A stretch of 64,000 nt of DNA from the NCBI RefSeq assembly GCF_030123405.1, contig NZ_CP126110.1:310001-374000 (forward strand), given 5' to 3'. Within the stretch, counting starts at the first letter, position 1; each line of letters begins with the position of its first letter. Below the pieces are notes generated by a model. That model was not told the origin of the DNA. It did not search any database and worked only from the letters and a program-made list of their open reading frames with translations. The position numbers and the translations under genes are program-made. The DNA comes from Neobacillus sp. WH10. GTDB taxonomy: Bacteria; Bacillota; Bacilli; Bacillales; Cytobacillaceae. This document shows positions 26,458-34,535 of this stretch, piece after piece.

Positions 26458-27906
26458 GTGTTTAACGATTTTAAGCTTATAGAAGGCCGTCCTGTCTATA
26501 TTCAACTGAAGGAATATCTGAAAAGAATGATTACAAACGGACACTTGCTCGAGAATCAAAAGCTTCCATCCACTCGTGAACTCAGCTCGTTACTATCGAT
26601 AAGCCGAAATACCGTTCTAACAGCTTATGCCGATTTGGAACAGGAAGGTCTTATCTACGCGGTAAAAGGAAAAGGAAACTTTGTCAGTCATGTGGAGACC
26701 TTGAAATCCGCATCGATCCAATTGAATTGGACAGAAAAAATCAATGAGCAGACCTATTTGGCAGATGAATTAGACCTAATGAAGCATGGAGTACGTTGGA
26801 ATCATAATATGATCTCCTTTAATAGTATCGCCCCCGATGAAAAGCTTTTTGATGTAGAAAATTTTAAAAGAGCCTTCTTAAATCGGATGGCTATTGAAGG
26901 AAACATCGTTCTTAACTATGGTTATGCCAAAGGATATAAACCACTGATCGAATACTTGCTTCATTATATGGAAATTAAAGGTGTAGACATTAGAAATAAA
27001 GATATTTTAATTACTAATGGATTCACGGAAGGTCTGGATCTCCTTTTATCCTCTATAAATAAAAAGCACGGACGGATTATTTGTGAAAATCCAACCCATC
27101 ATACGGCGTTAAAGCTCTTTCGATTACATGGTTTTGATATTGATGGAATTGAGATGGATGATGACGGTATCGATGTTTCTGAACTTGAATCGTCTTTATC
27201 GAAAAAGGAATATGATTTTGCCTACTTAATCCCGTCTTATCATAATCCAACTGGAATCGTTACGTCCTCAAAGAAAAGGAAGGAGATCATGGATCTTTTT
27301 TCTGCGTATCAACTACCTATCGTTGAAGATGGATTTAATGAAGAATTACGGTATTCAGGATCACATCTGGCACCGTTGGCTGCCTTTGCAGGAATCGGCA
27401 ACAATGTAATTTATATAAGCAGTTTCTCTAAAATTCTTTTTCCCGGCCTACGAGTTGGATGGATTTTAGCTGATAAGGATTTGATTTATTACTTGGAAAG
27501 TATGAAAAGAGCTCGTACTATTCATACGTCTACCTTAGATCAAGCAGTGTTATTCCAATATCTAAATGACGGCTGCTTTGAGAAATATCTAAAAAAAGCT
27601 AAATCAGTTTATAAGAAAAAATATGAATTAGCTGTTCATACTTGCCAACAATCCATTCCTTTTAAACGAATGACTGGTGACGGCGGACTTCATCTTTTTT
27701 TAGAACTAGAAAATAACATCGATTCTCGAAGTCTTTTAGAAAAATGCTATCAAAAGGGTGTAGTTTTTTTGCCAGGTGATGTTTTTTACACGGACGGTAG
27801 TGGAAAGAACACATTGCGGTTAGGATTTTCCAGGCTGAAGGAAAGAGAGATTACGCAGGGAATTAAAATCATAGGTGACACATTAAGAATTGATTTTGGA
27901 GGCTAA
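26458..27906 (+). CDS. MocR/GabR-family PLP-dependent transcriptional regulator (DdlR-like by context)
   Basis: A 482-residue protein. A GntR winged helix occupies about residues 8-75 (LPSTRELSSLLSISRNTVLTA) and a fold-type-I aminotransferase domain about 100-480, with the PLP lysine at 325 (SSFSKILFPGLRVGW). MocR proteins use PLP to sense amino compounds. The start is GTG, seven bases after GAAAGGGGA. The D-Ala-D-Ala ligase gene follows after only four bases with its ribosome site inside this gene, so the two form an operon. In Brevibacillus a MocR protein, DdlR, regulates ddl, making a sensor of D-alanine status plausible. Confidence 0.85.
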   Translation: MFNDFKLIEGRPVYIQLKEYLKRMITNGHLLENQKLPSTRELSSLLSISRNTVLTAYADLEQEGLIYAVKGKGNFVSHVETLKSASIQLNWTEKINEQTYLADELDLMKHGVRWNHNMISFNSIAPDEKLFDVENFKRAFLNRMAIEGNIVLNYGYAKGYKPLIEYLLHYMEIKGVDIRNKDILITNGFTEGLDLLLSSINKKHGRIICENPTHHTALKLFRLHGFDIDGIEMDDDGIDVSELESSLSKKEYDFAYLIPSYHNPTGIVTSSKKRKEIMDLFSAYQLPIVEDGFNEELRYSGSHLAPLAAFAGIGNNVIYISSFSKILFPGLRVGWILADKDLIYYLESMKRARTIHTSTLDQAVLFQYLNDGCFEKYLKKAKSVYKKKYELAVHTCQQSIPFKRMTGDGGLHLFLELENNIDSRSLLEKCYQKGVVFLPGDVFYTDGSGKNTLRLGFSRLKEREITQGIKIIGDTLRIDFGG

Positions 27907-27910
27907 GAAA

Positions 27911-28828
27911 ATGAAAGTTGGCGTAATTATGGGAGGCGTTTCCTCCGAAAAACAAGTTTCGCTCATGACAGGTGAAGAAATGATTGCGAATTTAAATAAA
28001 GATAAATATGAAATTGTACCAATTCAAATAGATAACAAAGAAGATTTGGTAGATAGGGTGAAAAATCTCGATGTTGCATTACTTGCGCTTCATGGGATGT
28101 ACGGTGAAGACGGCACCATTCAAGGTACCCTTGAAACCCTTGGTATTCCTTATACAGGGAGCGGGGTACTGTCCAGCAGCTTGTGCATGGATAAGAATAT
28201 CTCAAAAAAAATTATCCGTTATGAAGGAGTGCAAACACCGGATTGGATTCACCTTACGAATATAGAAGAACTTAACTTGGATGAAATTGACAAGATGGGT
28301 TACCCAGTAGTGGTGAAACCTAATTCGGGCGGGTCAAGTGTAGGAGTAAAAATTGTTTATGATCAAGATACGATAGAGTCTTCAATTGCTGAAGTATTCA
28401 AATGGGATCCTGAAGTAATCATTGAGAAGTATGTAAAAGGTGAAGAAATCACTTGTCCTATATTAGATGGAAAGCTCTTACCTATTGTTTCCATTCGGCA
28501 TAAGGGAGAGTTTTTTGATTATACGTCCAAATATAATGATGTGGCTACGATTGAAGAGGTAATCCAGCTTCCGCCTGAAACACATGACAAAGTTGCTTTT
28601 GCTGCAATGACCTGCTATAAATCACTGAAATGCAGTGTTTATGCCCGAATCGACATGATGATTAGAAACGGTATCCCCTATGTCATGGAGGTTAATTCAT
28701 TACCAGGGATGACGAAGAATAGCCTGCTGCCAAAAAGTGCTGAATCAGCAGGGATTCCTTATGGTGAATTGCTTGACTTGATTATTGAAAACTCACTAAA
28801 AGTGAGAGCGATGGAAGGGAATAAATAG
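27911..28828 (+). CDS. ddl: D-alanine--D-alanine ligase
   Basis: A 305-residue ATP-grasp ligase joining two D-Ala for peptidoglycan precursors. Visible features: VGVIMGGVSSEKQVSL at the N-terminus, LHGMYGEDGTIQGTLE, VKPNSGGSSVGV in the ATP site and MEVNSLPGMTKNSLLPKSA near the end. A normal-length short Ddl. The ATG at 27911 follows GGAGG; the longer upstream frame overlaps the MocR gene. Because cells usually have another ddl near murF, this may be a second, conditionally used copy. Confidence 0.9.
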   Translation: MKVGVIMGGVSSEKQVSLMTGEEMIANLNKDKYEIVPIQIDNKEDLVDRVKNLDVALLALHGMYGEDGTIQGTLETLGIPYTGSGVLSSSLCMDKNISKKIIRYEGVQTPDWIHLTNIEELNLDEIDKMGYPVVVKPNSGGSSVGVKIVYDQDTIESSIAEVFKWDPEVIIEKYVKGEEITCPILDGKLLPIVSIRHKGEFFDYTSKYNDVATIEEVIQLPPETHDKVAFAAMTCYKSLKCSVYARIDMMIRNGIPYVMEVNSLPGMTKNSLLPKSAESAGIPYGELLDLIIENSLKVRAMEGNK

Positions 28829-28849
28829 AGATTTTAAAGAATACGAGGA

Positions 28850-28891
28850 CGAAAAGGGCACCTTCTTATTTAACGAAGGTGCCCTTTTAAC
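28850..28891 (+). terminator. Terminator after ddl
   Basis: AAAAGGGCACCTTC pairs with GAAGGTGCCCTTTT around an approximately 10-base loop. Confidence 0.85.
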
Positions 28892-28976
28892 GAGGAAGCA
28901 TAGTGACGGCTCGTCGCAATTTCTTTTTAAAAAAAGTCTGCGGTTATGGAAAGGCCGCTGAATTATCTCCAAAAAC

Positions 28977-29050
28977 TAATCAAACATTTGATTAAATAGC
29001 CAGACCAATTGGAATGACTGGCATACATGAACTAATCAAACGTTTGATTA
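28977..29050. repeat. Pair of 18-bp palindromic repeats, 56 bp apart
   Basis: TAATCAAACATTTGATTA (28977) and the perfect TAATCAAACGTTTGATTA (29033), with GACTGGCATACATG between. Lies between the convergent ddl and SDR genes. Confidence 0.8.
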
Positions 29051-29194
29051 AAACTAATCTGATTGATTAGGCAAGATCCTTGTCCTATTCAAGATATGTC
29101 TTTTTGACTCTAGAATTATAATGGAGTCAACCTGTTACTTCCGATTGTTATCGTATACTTTGTACTCCGTTTATTGCTTAATTAGAATTACTTT

Positions 29195-29944
29195 CTACTC
29201 CTCATAGATCATTTTCCGTGTCATTCCACCGTCTACGACAAGGTTAATGCCTGTAACAAAGTCATTCTCTTTGGCTGTTAAATATAGGCAGGCTCGTGCA
29301 ATATCCTCTGGTTTGCCTACTCGTTTTGATAGATGCTGTTCATGATCCATTTTGCTTAATTTGGTATAATCACCTGTTTCGATCCAACCGGGGGAAATGG
29401 CATTAACCGTAATCTTATCATTGCTTAATGAAGCTGCAAGCGCATGTGTAATGGCAACGATTCCACCTTTTGTGGCAGCATACGATTCTGAACTGGGCTC
29501 AGACATGATGGCTCTTGTGGAGGCAATATTTACAATCGATCCACCTTCATCATTATGACGCATATATTTTGCTGCTTCACGTGACCCCAAGAAAACACTT
29601 CTTAAGTTTGTGTTAATCACGTCATCCCACTCATCTACCGTTAGTTCGTATGGAGACTTGAATAATGCTTTTCCTGCATTATTGATTAAAATATCTATCT
29701 GACCATATGTTTGATAGACTACTTCCATTAACCGAATGATATCCGTTTCCAATTTTACATCTGTTTGTACGAAAAGTGCTTCCCCGCCCTGTTCTTTTAT
29801 CGAACTAGCTGTTTGAGTGCCTGCTTTTTCATCTATATCTGCTAAAACGACATTTACACCTTTTTCTGCATAATGTAAGGCAATTCCTTTTCCGATTCCA
29901 TTTCCAGCACCTGTTATGACTACAGTTTTATTAGAAAAATCCAT
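29195..29944 (-). CDS. Short-chain dehydrogenase/reductase (SDR)
   Basis: A 249-residue classical SDR. The cofactor motif is TGAGNGIG (near residues 10-17), NNAG marks the core strand, and the catalytic Ser/Tyr/Lys are in NIASTRA and SYAATKGG; SPGWIETGDY and NLVVDGGMTR follow. The aspartate in LADID suggests NAD preference. The substrate is not predictable; glucose-1-dehydrogenase-like members look the same. The ATG at 29944 follows AAAGGATG. It is a single minus-strand gene between opposed neighbours. Confidence 0.85.
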   Translation of the reverse strand: MDFSNKTVVITGAGNGIGKGIALHYAEKGVNVVLADIDEKAGTQTASSIKEQGGEALFVQTDVKLETDIIRLMEVVYQTYGQIDILINNAGKALFKSPYELTVDEWDDVINTNLRSVFLGSREAAKYMRHNDEGGSIVNIASTRAIMSEPSSESYAATKGGIVAITHALAASLSNDKITVNAISPGWIETGDYTKLSKMDHEQHLSKRVGKPEDIARACLYLTAKENDFVTGINLVVDGGMTRKMIYEE

Positions 29945-30021
29945 TGTATTTACACATCCTTTATATTTTTTAAGATAACACAAAAAAGGAGCATGAGAAA
30001 ACAAGTCCCAATAACATGCAA

Positions 30022-30072
30022 AGCTGTCAGTCCCTCGTCTCTTTAACGTAACGGGGGACTGACACTTTAAGT
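30022..30072. terminator. GTCAGTCCC-family hairpin
   Basis: GTCAGTCCC at 30026 pairs with GGGACTGAC, loop containing TTTAACGTAACG. It lies upstream of the SDR gene on the minus strand and the aldolase-like gene on the plus strand, so it does not end either known gene; it may be a repeat copy. Confidence 0.6.
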
Positions 30073-30213
30073 TTCAGTTTTTTACGAACAGCGCCTGGCA
30101 CCATTTTTGTTCTTTATTAAAATTCTGAATTTTATAAAAATAACTTTCATCTATTTTGTATTATGGTTTATTATTTAGTAAAAGCTCTTTTTCTAAAATC
30201 TAAATGTGAGTTG

Positions 30214-31392
30214 ATGTCATTGATGTTAAAAAGCGTAGTTAAAGATGTATCTCTTCCAGCCTTAATTTTAGATGTACGTGCTTTTGATGATAACTGCAAG
30301 AAAATTGCTGAAATGGCAAATGGAAAAAGGATTAGAATTGCAACCAAATCAATCAGGTCTGTTCCTGTTCTAAAAAGGATTTTTCAATCAAATTCCATTT
30401 TCAAAGGCTTAATGTGCTTTAGTCCGCATGAGGCTGTCTTTCTTGCGGAAAAAGGCTTTGATGATATATTGCTAGGTTATCCTTGCTGGGATGAGGGAGC
30501 ACTCATTCAAATAGCCCAACATAATAGTAATGGAACACAAATCACGTGTATGGTCGATTCACCAGAGCACATTGATCATCTAAAAGAGATAGCTGAAAAG
30601 GTAAATGGAATGTTCTATCTCTGCATTGATGTTGATATGAGCACAAAGTTTGGCAGCATGCATTTTGGTGTAAGACGCTCTCCGTTGAAAAATGAAGAGG
30701 ATGTTATCCAGCTTGCATTAAAAATAAAACAGTCTCCAAGGATAAAGCTTCTGGGAATCATGGGCTATGAAGCACAAATTGCCGGAGTAGGTGACAAGAT
30801 GCCAGCACAGCATCTAAAAAATCGTGTTATCGCTTTTATGAAAAGGAAATCAATAACTAAAATCAAAGTGAGAAGGAAGACAATTGTTCAAGCCCTCGAG
30901 AGGGAAGGGCTGCAGTTGGCATTTGTGAATGGAGGCGGGACAGGGAGCCTTGATTCAACATCTAAAGAAGAAATTGTCACGGAGCTTACAGCCGGGTCAG
31001 GATTCTATTCCCCGCTGCTGTTTGATTACTATCGGAACTTTCGGTTTAAACCTAGCTTATTTTACGCTCTTCCTGTTGTCAGAAAGCCAGCTCCAAATAT
31101 ATATACTTGTCTTGGCGGAGGTTATATTTCATCCGGACCGCATGGAAAGGATAAAGTCCCTCAGCCCGTTTACCCGCCGGGGGGCAAGTTGTTGCCGTTC
31201 GAGGGAGCAGGAGAAGTGCAAACGCCGGTTTATTATGAACAGGAAGCACTTGAAATTGGAGATGCAATTATTTTCCGGGCTGCCAAATCCGGAGAAATTT
31301 GTGAGCGTTTTAACGAAATCGTTTGTTTAGCTGACGAGCAAATCGTAGCCCGTTATCATACTTACCGGGGGGAAGGTAAATGTTTTCTATGA
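30214..31392 (+). CDS. PLP fold-III amino acid deaminase/aldolase (D-threonine aldolase/alanine racemase-like)
   Basis: A 392-residue protein. The N-terminal TIM-barrel begins LPALILDVRAFDDNCKKIAE with the PLP lysine expected in RIATKSIRS; MGYEAQIAG and FVNGGGTGSLDS are barrel motifs; the C-terminal domain holds CLGGGYISSGPHG and RAAKSGEICERFNE. Relatives are called amino acid deaminase/aldolase or D-threonine-aldolase-like. No strong ribosome site is visible; ATG at 30214 is the best compromise, with 30223 or 30163 possible. It overlaps the next gene by 13 bases, which argues for a joint pathway. Confidence 0.75.
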   Translation: MSLMLKSVVKDVSLPALILDVRAFDDNCKKIAEMANGKRIRIATKSIRSVPVLKRIFQSNSIFKGLMCFSPHEAVFLAEKGFDDILLGYPCWDEGALIQIAQHNSNGTQITCMVDSPEHIDHLKEIAEKVNGMFYLCIDVDMSTKFGSMHFGVRRSPLKNEEDVIQLALKIKQSPRIKLLGIMGYEAQIAGVGDKMPAQHLKNRVIAFMKRKSITKIKVRRKTIVQALEREGLQLAFVNGGGTGSLDSTSKEEIVTELTAGSGFYSPLLFDYYRNFRFKPSLFYALPVVRKPAPNIYTCLGGGYISSGPHGKDKVPQPVYPPGGKLLPFEGAGEVQTPVYYEQEALEIGDAIIFRAAKSGEICERFNEIVCLADEQIVARYHTYRGEGKCFL

Positions 31393-32693
31393 TCAAGACA
31401 GTAAAAGGAAGAACGTGGAAGAATTGGGCGCGTACATGTGAGAGTACTCCAGAAAAAATTCTCTATCCCTCTTCTATAGAGGAGGTTTCTTCGATCGTAA
31501 AAGAAGCTTCTAAGCAAAAGAAGACGATCAGAGTAGTCGGAGCTGGGCATTCATTTACTAGTTTAGTGAAAACAGAAGATTGGTTAGTTTCGCTTGATTC
31601 TTTGAGCGGGATTGGACAGATTGATGAAGAAAATAGTACCGTAACTGTTTTAGGCGGTACCAGGTTATTTCAATTAGGAGAAGCACTTGGTCGTGCCGGA
31701 TATGCCCAAGAAAACCTTGGGGATATAAATGTCCAAAGCTTAGCGGGAGCCATTTCGACGGGAACCCATGGCACGGGACTGGAGTTTGGTAATCTTTCAA
31801 CCCAGGTAATGGAGTTATCACTGGTAACTGCATCTGGGGAAATTCTCACAGTCTCTGAGAAACAAAACCCTCACTATTTCAAAGCTTGTCTTGTTTCGCT
31901 AGGGGGTCTCGGAATTATCGTTAAAGTCAAACTAAAAATGATTAAAAGCCTTGTGTACGAATATAGAAGCGAGAAGGTTCGTTATTCGAAGTTTGAACAA
32001 CAACTCGATCACTACATCACAGCAAACCGACATTTCGAATTTTATTTATTCCCTTTTTCAGATATCGTCCAAATTAAAACAATGAACGTCACAGATCGAA
32101 AGCCTCAGAGTTTGTCGTTCCACCATTTTAATAATCTTTTCTTAGAAAACTATTTGTTTTTCATCCTCTCAGAGATCTGCCGATTGTTTCCAAAGAGCAG
32201 CCGCTCCATCAGCAGGTTATCCTCTAAGGCTGTTGGAAGCACAGCTATTGCAGCAAATAGTCATGAGCTCTTTGCTACTCCAAGATTAGTTAAATTCAGG
32301 GAAATAGAATACTGCATTCCACTTCATCATTTCAAGTCGGCACTTCAAGAGATTCGGAAATGTATTGAAACAAAGCAGCACCAAGTACATTTTCCAATAG
32401 AATGTAGGACCGTCAAGGCAGATGACATTTGGCTCAGTCCTTCCTACCAAAGAGATTCTGCCTATATCGCCTTCCATATGTACAAAGGTATGCCCTATGA
32501 AGAGTATTTTCAGGATATGGAATTAATAATGAAGAAATACGAGGGAAGACCGCATTGGGGGAAAATGCACAACCAAAGCAAAGAAGAATTATTATCCCTC
32601 TACCCAAAACTCCCAGACTTCCTAACAATAAGAAAAGAACTAGACCCACAAGGTACCTTCCTAAACGACTACATGAAAAGACTATGGATATGA
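31380..32693 (+). CDS. FAD-linked sugar-lactone oxidase-like protein (D-arabinono-1,4-lactone oxidase family)
   Basis: A 437-residue VAO-type flavoprotein. GAGHSFT (54-60) holds the histidine that links FAD covalently in relatives; STGTHGTG is the second FAD-binding segment; RPHWGKMH and LDPQGTFLNDY close the substrate domain. Known members oxidise aldonolactones or alditols with oxygen. GGGGGGAAGG lies before the ATG. The start lies inside the aldolase-like gene, so both are made together. Which substrate would unite a PLP amino acid enzyme and a sugar oxidase is unclear. Confidence 0.8.
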   Translation: MFSMIKTVKGRTWKNWARTCESTPEKILYPSSIEEVSSIVKEASKQKKTIRVVGAGHSFTSLVKTEDWLVSLDSLSGIGQIDEENSTVTVLGGTRLFQLGEALGRAGYAQENLGDINVQSLAGAISTGTHGTGLEFGNLSTQVMELSLVTASGEILTVSEKQNPHYFKACLVSLGGLGIIVKVKLKMIKSLVYEYRSEKVRYSKFEQQLDHYITANRHFEFYLFPFSDIVQIKTMNVTDRKPQSLSFHHFNNLFLENYLFFILSEICRLFPKSSRSISRLSSKAVGSTAIAANSHELFATPRLVKFREIEYCIPLHHFKSALQEIRKCIETKQHQVHFPIECRTVKADDIWLSPSYQRDSAYIAFHMYKGMPYEEYFQDMELIMKKYEGRPHWGKMHNQSKEELLSLYPKLPDFLTIRKELDPQGTFLNDYMKRLWI

Positions 32694-32697
32694 TGGT

Positions 32698-32760
32698 AAT
32701 GGTGTCAGGCACCATTCGTGGACATTTTGCGTTTTTGTCCACCTCCAGTGGACATGGGAG
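32698..32760. repeat. TGTCAGGCACC-type intergenic repeat with hairpins
   Basis: GGTGTCAGGCACC is itself a short hairpin; GTGGAC and GTCCAC elements follow. The same TGTCAGGCACC motif recurs at about 48573. It follows the flavoprotein gene and may act as a terminator-like 3' end. Confidence 0.5.
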
Positions 32761-32789
32761 GGCACTTCCTTCGAGTTGAAGCCAAAATC

Positions 32790-32863
32790 TAATCAAACGT
32801 TTGATTGAATCGCTAAAGCCGTTGGTATGACTGGCATGCAAAAACTAACTAAACGTTTGATTA
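32790..32863. repeat. Pair of 18-bp palindromic repeats, 56 bp apart
   Basis: TAATCAAACGTTTGATTG (32790) and TAACTAAACGTTTGATTA (32846), with GTTGGTATGACTGGCATGC between, the best conserved spacer of the family. Confidence 0.8.
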
Positions 32864-32866
32864 AAT

Positions 32867-32912
32867 CGTCGTACATACCAATTGCTCAATGCATCAACTT
32901 TTACTGCAATCT
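32867..32912 (-). pseudogene. Relic fragment of an ileS gene
   Basis: These 46 bases match the segment of ileS at 18082-18127 at about 40 positions. On the minus strand they encode IAVKVDALSNWYVRR, compared with IAALVDELSNWYVRR in the synthetase. Similarity stops on both sides, and one side abuts the palindromic repeat. It is too short to function. Confidence 0.7.
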
Positions 32913-33180
32913 TGAAGCAGTAGGCGTGTTTCTTTCTTACAAGACATTAGATTGATGGTTAGGAGGAATGAGAAGTAATATCGCCCCGCTCTTAAAGTAA
33001 CAAAATAAAACAAATGATCACCCAAACGGGCAACTAGTGAAAGAATAGGCTAATTTTTTGTACATTCTAACGGTTAATTTACATGACGATTTTCTTATAT
33101 CTCGCAATTTCTGATGAAGTTTAGAAAGGCATATCATGGTGCAAAATAATACATTATCAGAGATACAAGGAGATCATCCT
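32913..33180. other. Intergenic region before the YoaK-like gene
   Basis: AT-rich, no gene recognised. An ATG at 33136 with a weaker GAAAGG site is in frame with the YoaK-like gene and could be an alternative start. Confidence 0.4.
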
Positions 33181-33873
33181 ATGATAGACAAACAAACAAA
33201 GATTCCTTCGTTATCGTCAAATTCTGTTCGTTTGGGTGTATTGTTAGCTATAGTTGGCGGTTTTTTAGATGCGTATACTTTCATTAGCAGAGATGGGGTA
33301 TTTGCTAATGCACAAACAGGAAATATTGTATTATTAGCTGTAAAAGTAGCAAATGGGGAGTGGGGAGGTTCAATCCTCTATATTCTGCCAATATTCGCTT
33401 TTATACTAGGTGTTTTGGTATCCGAAGTCGTTAAGATTCCCCATATAAGGCAAGTATTACATAGCTATAGACGTTCGATTCTTATATTAGAGTGCGTGGT
33501 TCTGATCTTTGTAGGTATTTTGCCAAGCAGTGTGCCTAATAAAGTAGTAACCGTATGTATTTCGTTTGTATCATCATTGCAAATCTCTACTTTCAATAAA
33601 CTCGATAAGTGGTCTTACAATTCAACGGTGACAACAGGGAACCTTCGAACAGCCACACAAGCAGCCTATTCGGCGTTTATCGAACATAATCAGGGAGCAA
33701 AAGAACAGTTTAAAAAATTCTTTGTTATCATTCTTTCTTTTCTATTTGGTGCACTGACAGGGACATTTACTACAACTTATATAGGGAATACATCTGTTTG
33801 GATACCATCGGGACTTTTAGTGATTGCCCTCATTTTATATCACAGGGATAGAGGATATTTTAGGAGCCGTTAA
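33181..33873 (+). CDS. DUF1275/YoaK-family membrane protein
   Basis: A 230-residue protein with six membrane helices. GGFLDAYTFISRDGVFANAQTGNIV is characteristic of the family (shown here in part), as is TVTTGNLRTATQAAY. Function is unknown; YoaK of B. subtilis has about 225 residues. AAGGAGAT six bases before ATG 33181 favours this start over the ATG at 33136. It is flanked by a repeat region and a weak hairpin, and appears monocistronic. Confidence 0.8.
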   Translation: MIDKQTKIPSLSSNSVRLGVLLAIVGGFLDAYTFISRDGVFANAQTGNIVLLAVKVANGEWGGSILYILPIFAFILGVLVSEVVKIPHIRQVLHSYRRSILILECVVLIFVGILPSSVPNKVVTVCISFVSSLQISTFNKLDKWSYNSTVTTGNLRTATQAAYSAFIEHNQGAKEQFKKFFVIILSFLFGALTGTFTTTYIGNTSVWIPSGLLVIALILYHRDRGYFRSR

Positions 33874-33955
33874 CGAAAAAAATTGTCATTGGTCACGAAC
33901 TTTTTGATAAAAATCTCATGCTAATGGTGAATATAGATGCCGACTAGTAAATCAA

Positions 33956-33982
33956 AAACCGCTAGGACATCCTTAGCAGTTT
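33956..33982. terminator. Hairpin between convergent YoaK-like and MerR genes
   Basis: AAACCGCTAGG pairs imperfectly with CCTTAGCAGTTT around ACAT. Usable from both sides, but the T tracts are short. Confidence 0.5.
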
Positions 33983-34023
33983 AATTTATTTAGGAAAGAA
34001 TAGGATCAGCAACAATTAAGTTA

Positions 34024-34440
34024 TCAACTCTTATTTTTATCTTTGTCCAGCTCATTTGAATCACTTTTATGGATATACCGTTCTTTGTGAGTGATTATTT
34101 CATCTCTTAATATTTGCAGTTGTAAGATTTGTTCATTAATATCTTGAATCTTACGGTTTGCATGCTGGATGATTGCCTTTTTCTCTGCAGCCCCTTCAGG
34201 GTTAGCTTCGTACAGCTCAATCATTTCCTTTATTTCTTGCAAGCTAAAACCCAGCTTTTTACCACGAAGTATCATTTTTAACCTTCTCCGTTCTTGGTTT
34301 GTATAGCTTCGTTGTTTGGTTAGCCGATCACGCGTTTCAGGCGTTAGCATTCCGACTTCTTCATAGTAACGAATCGTTCTAGAGCTGATATCAAACATTG
34401 TTGCTAGTTCGCTTATCGAAAAAAGACGTTCATCTGACAT
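34024..34440 (-). CDS. MerR-family regulator, LiuR-like
   Basis: A 138-residue MerR protein: helix-turn-helix FSISELATMFDISSRTIRYY (residues 7-26), a second part LKMILRGKKLGFSLQEIKEM and a C-terminal coiled coil for dimerisation, with no large effector domain. Such short MerR proteins (LiuR type) regulate acyl-CoA catabolic genes. It is divergent from an acyl-CoA dehydrogenase gene 95 bases away, with a GTTGACG...CGTAAAC dyad between, so control of that gene and of itself is likely. GGAGGATAA precedes the ATG. Confidence 0.8.
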   Translation of the reverse strand: MSDERLFSISELATMFDISSRTIRYYEEVGMLTPETRDRLTKQRSYTNQERRRLKMILRGKKLGFSLQEIKEMIELYEANPEGAAEKKAIIQHANRKIQDINEQILQLQILRDEIITHKERYIHKSDSNELDKDKNKS

Positions 34441-34454
34441 TCATTTATCCTCCA

Positions 34455-34472
34455 AGTTGACGTTTTCGTAAA
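34455..34472. promoter_or_regulatory. Candidate MerR operator between MerR and acyl-CoA dehydrogenase genes
   Basis: GTTGACGTTTTCGTAAAC is an imperfect dyad (six of nine pairs match) in the divergent promoter region, 15 bases upstream of the MerR start. It resembles the ACG/CGT-centred sites described for LiuR-type MerR regulators. Confidence 0.45.
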
Positions 34473-34535
34473 CCTAATATTATAATAATTCTGAATAATC
34501 TAATTTGTCAATGGAAAATAAGGAGTGATTATTTG

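Noticed and set aside
30022..30072. Terminator of the SDR or the aldolase-like gene
   Set aside because: It lies upstream of both starts, so it ends neither; kept only as a hairpin-family copy.
32434..32841. 135-residue minus-strand frame at the end of the flavoprotein gene
   Set aside because: Mostly the complement of the flavoprotein gene and of an intergenic repeat; no recognisable domain.
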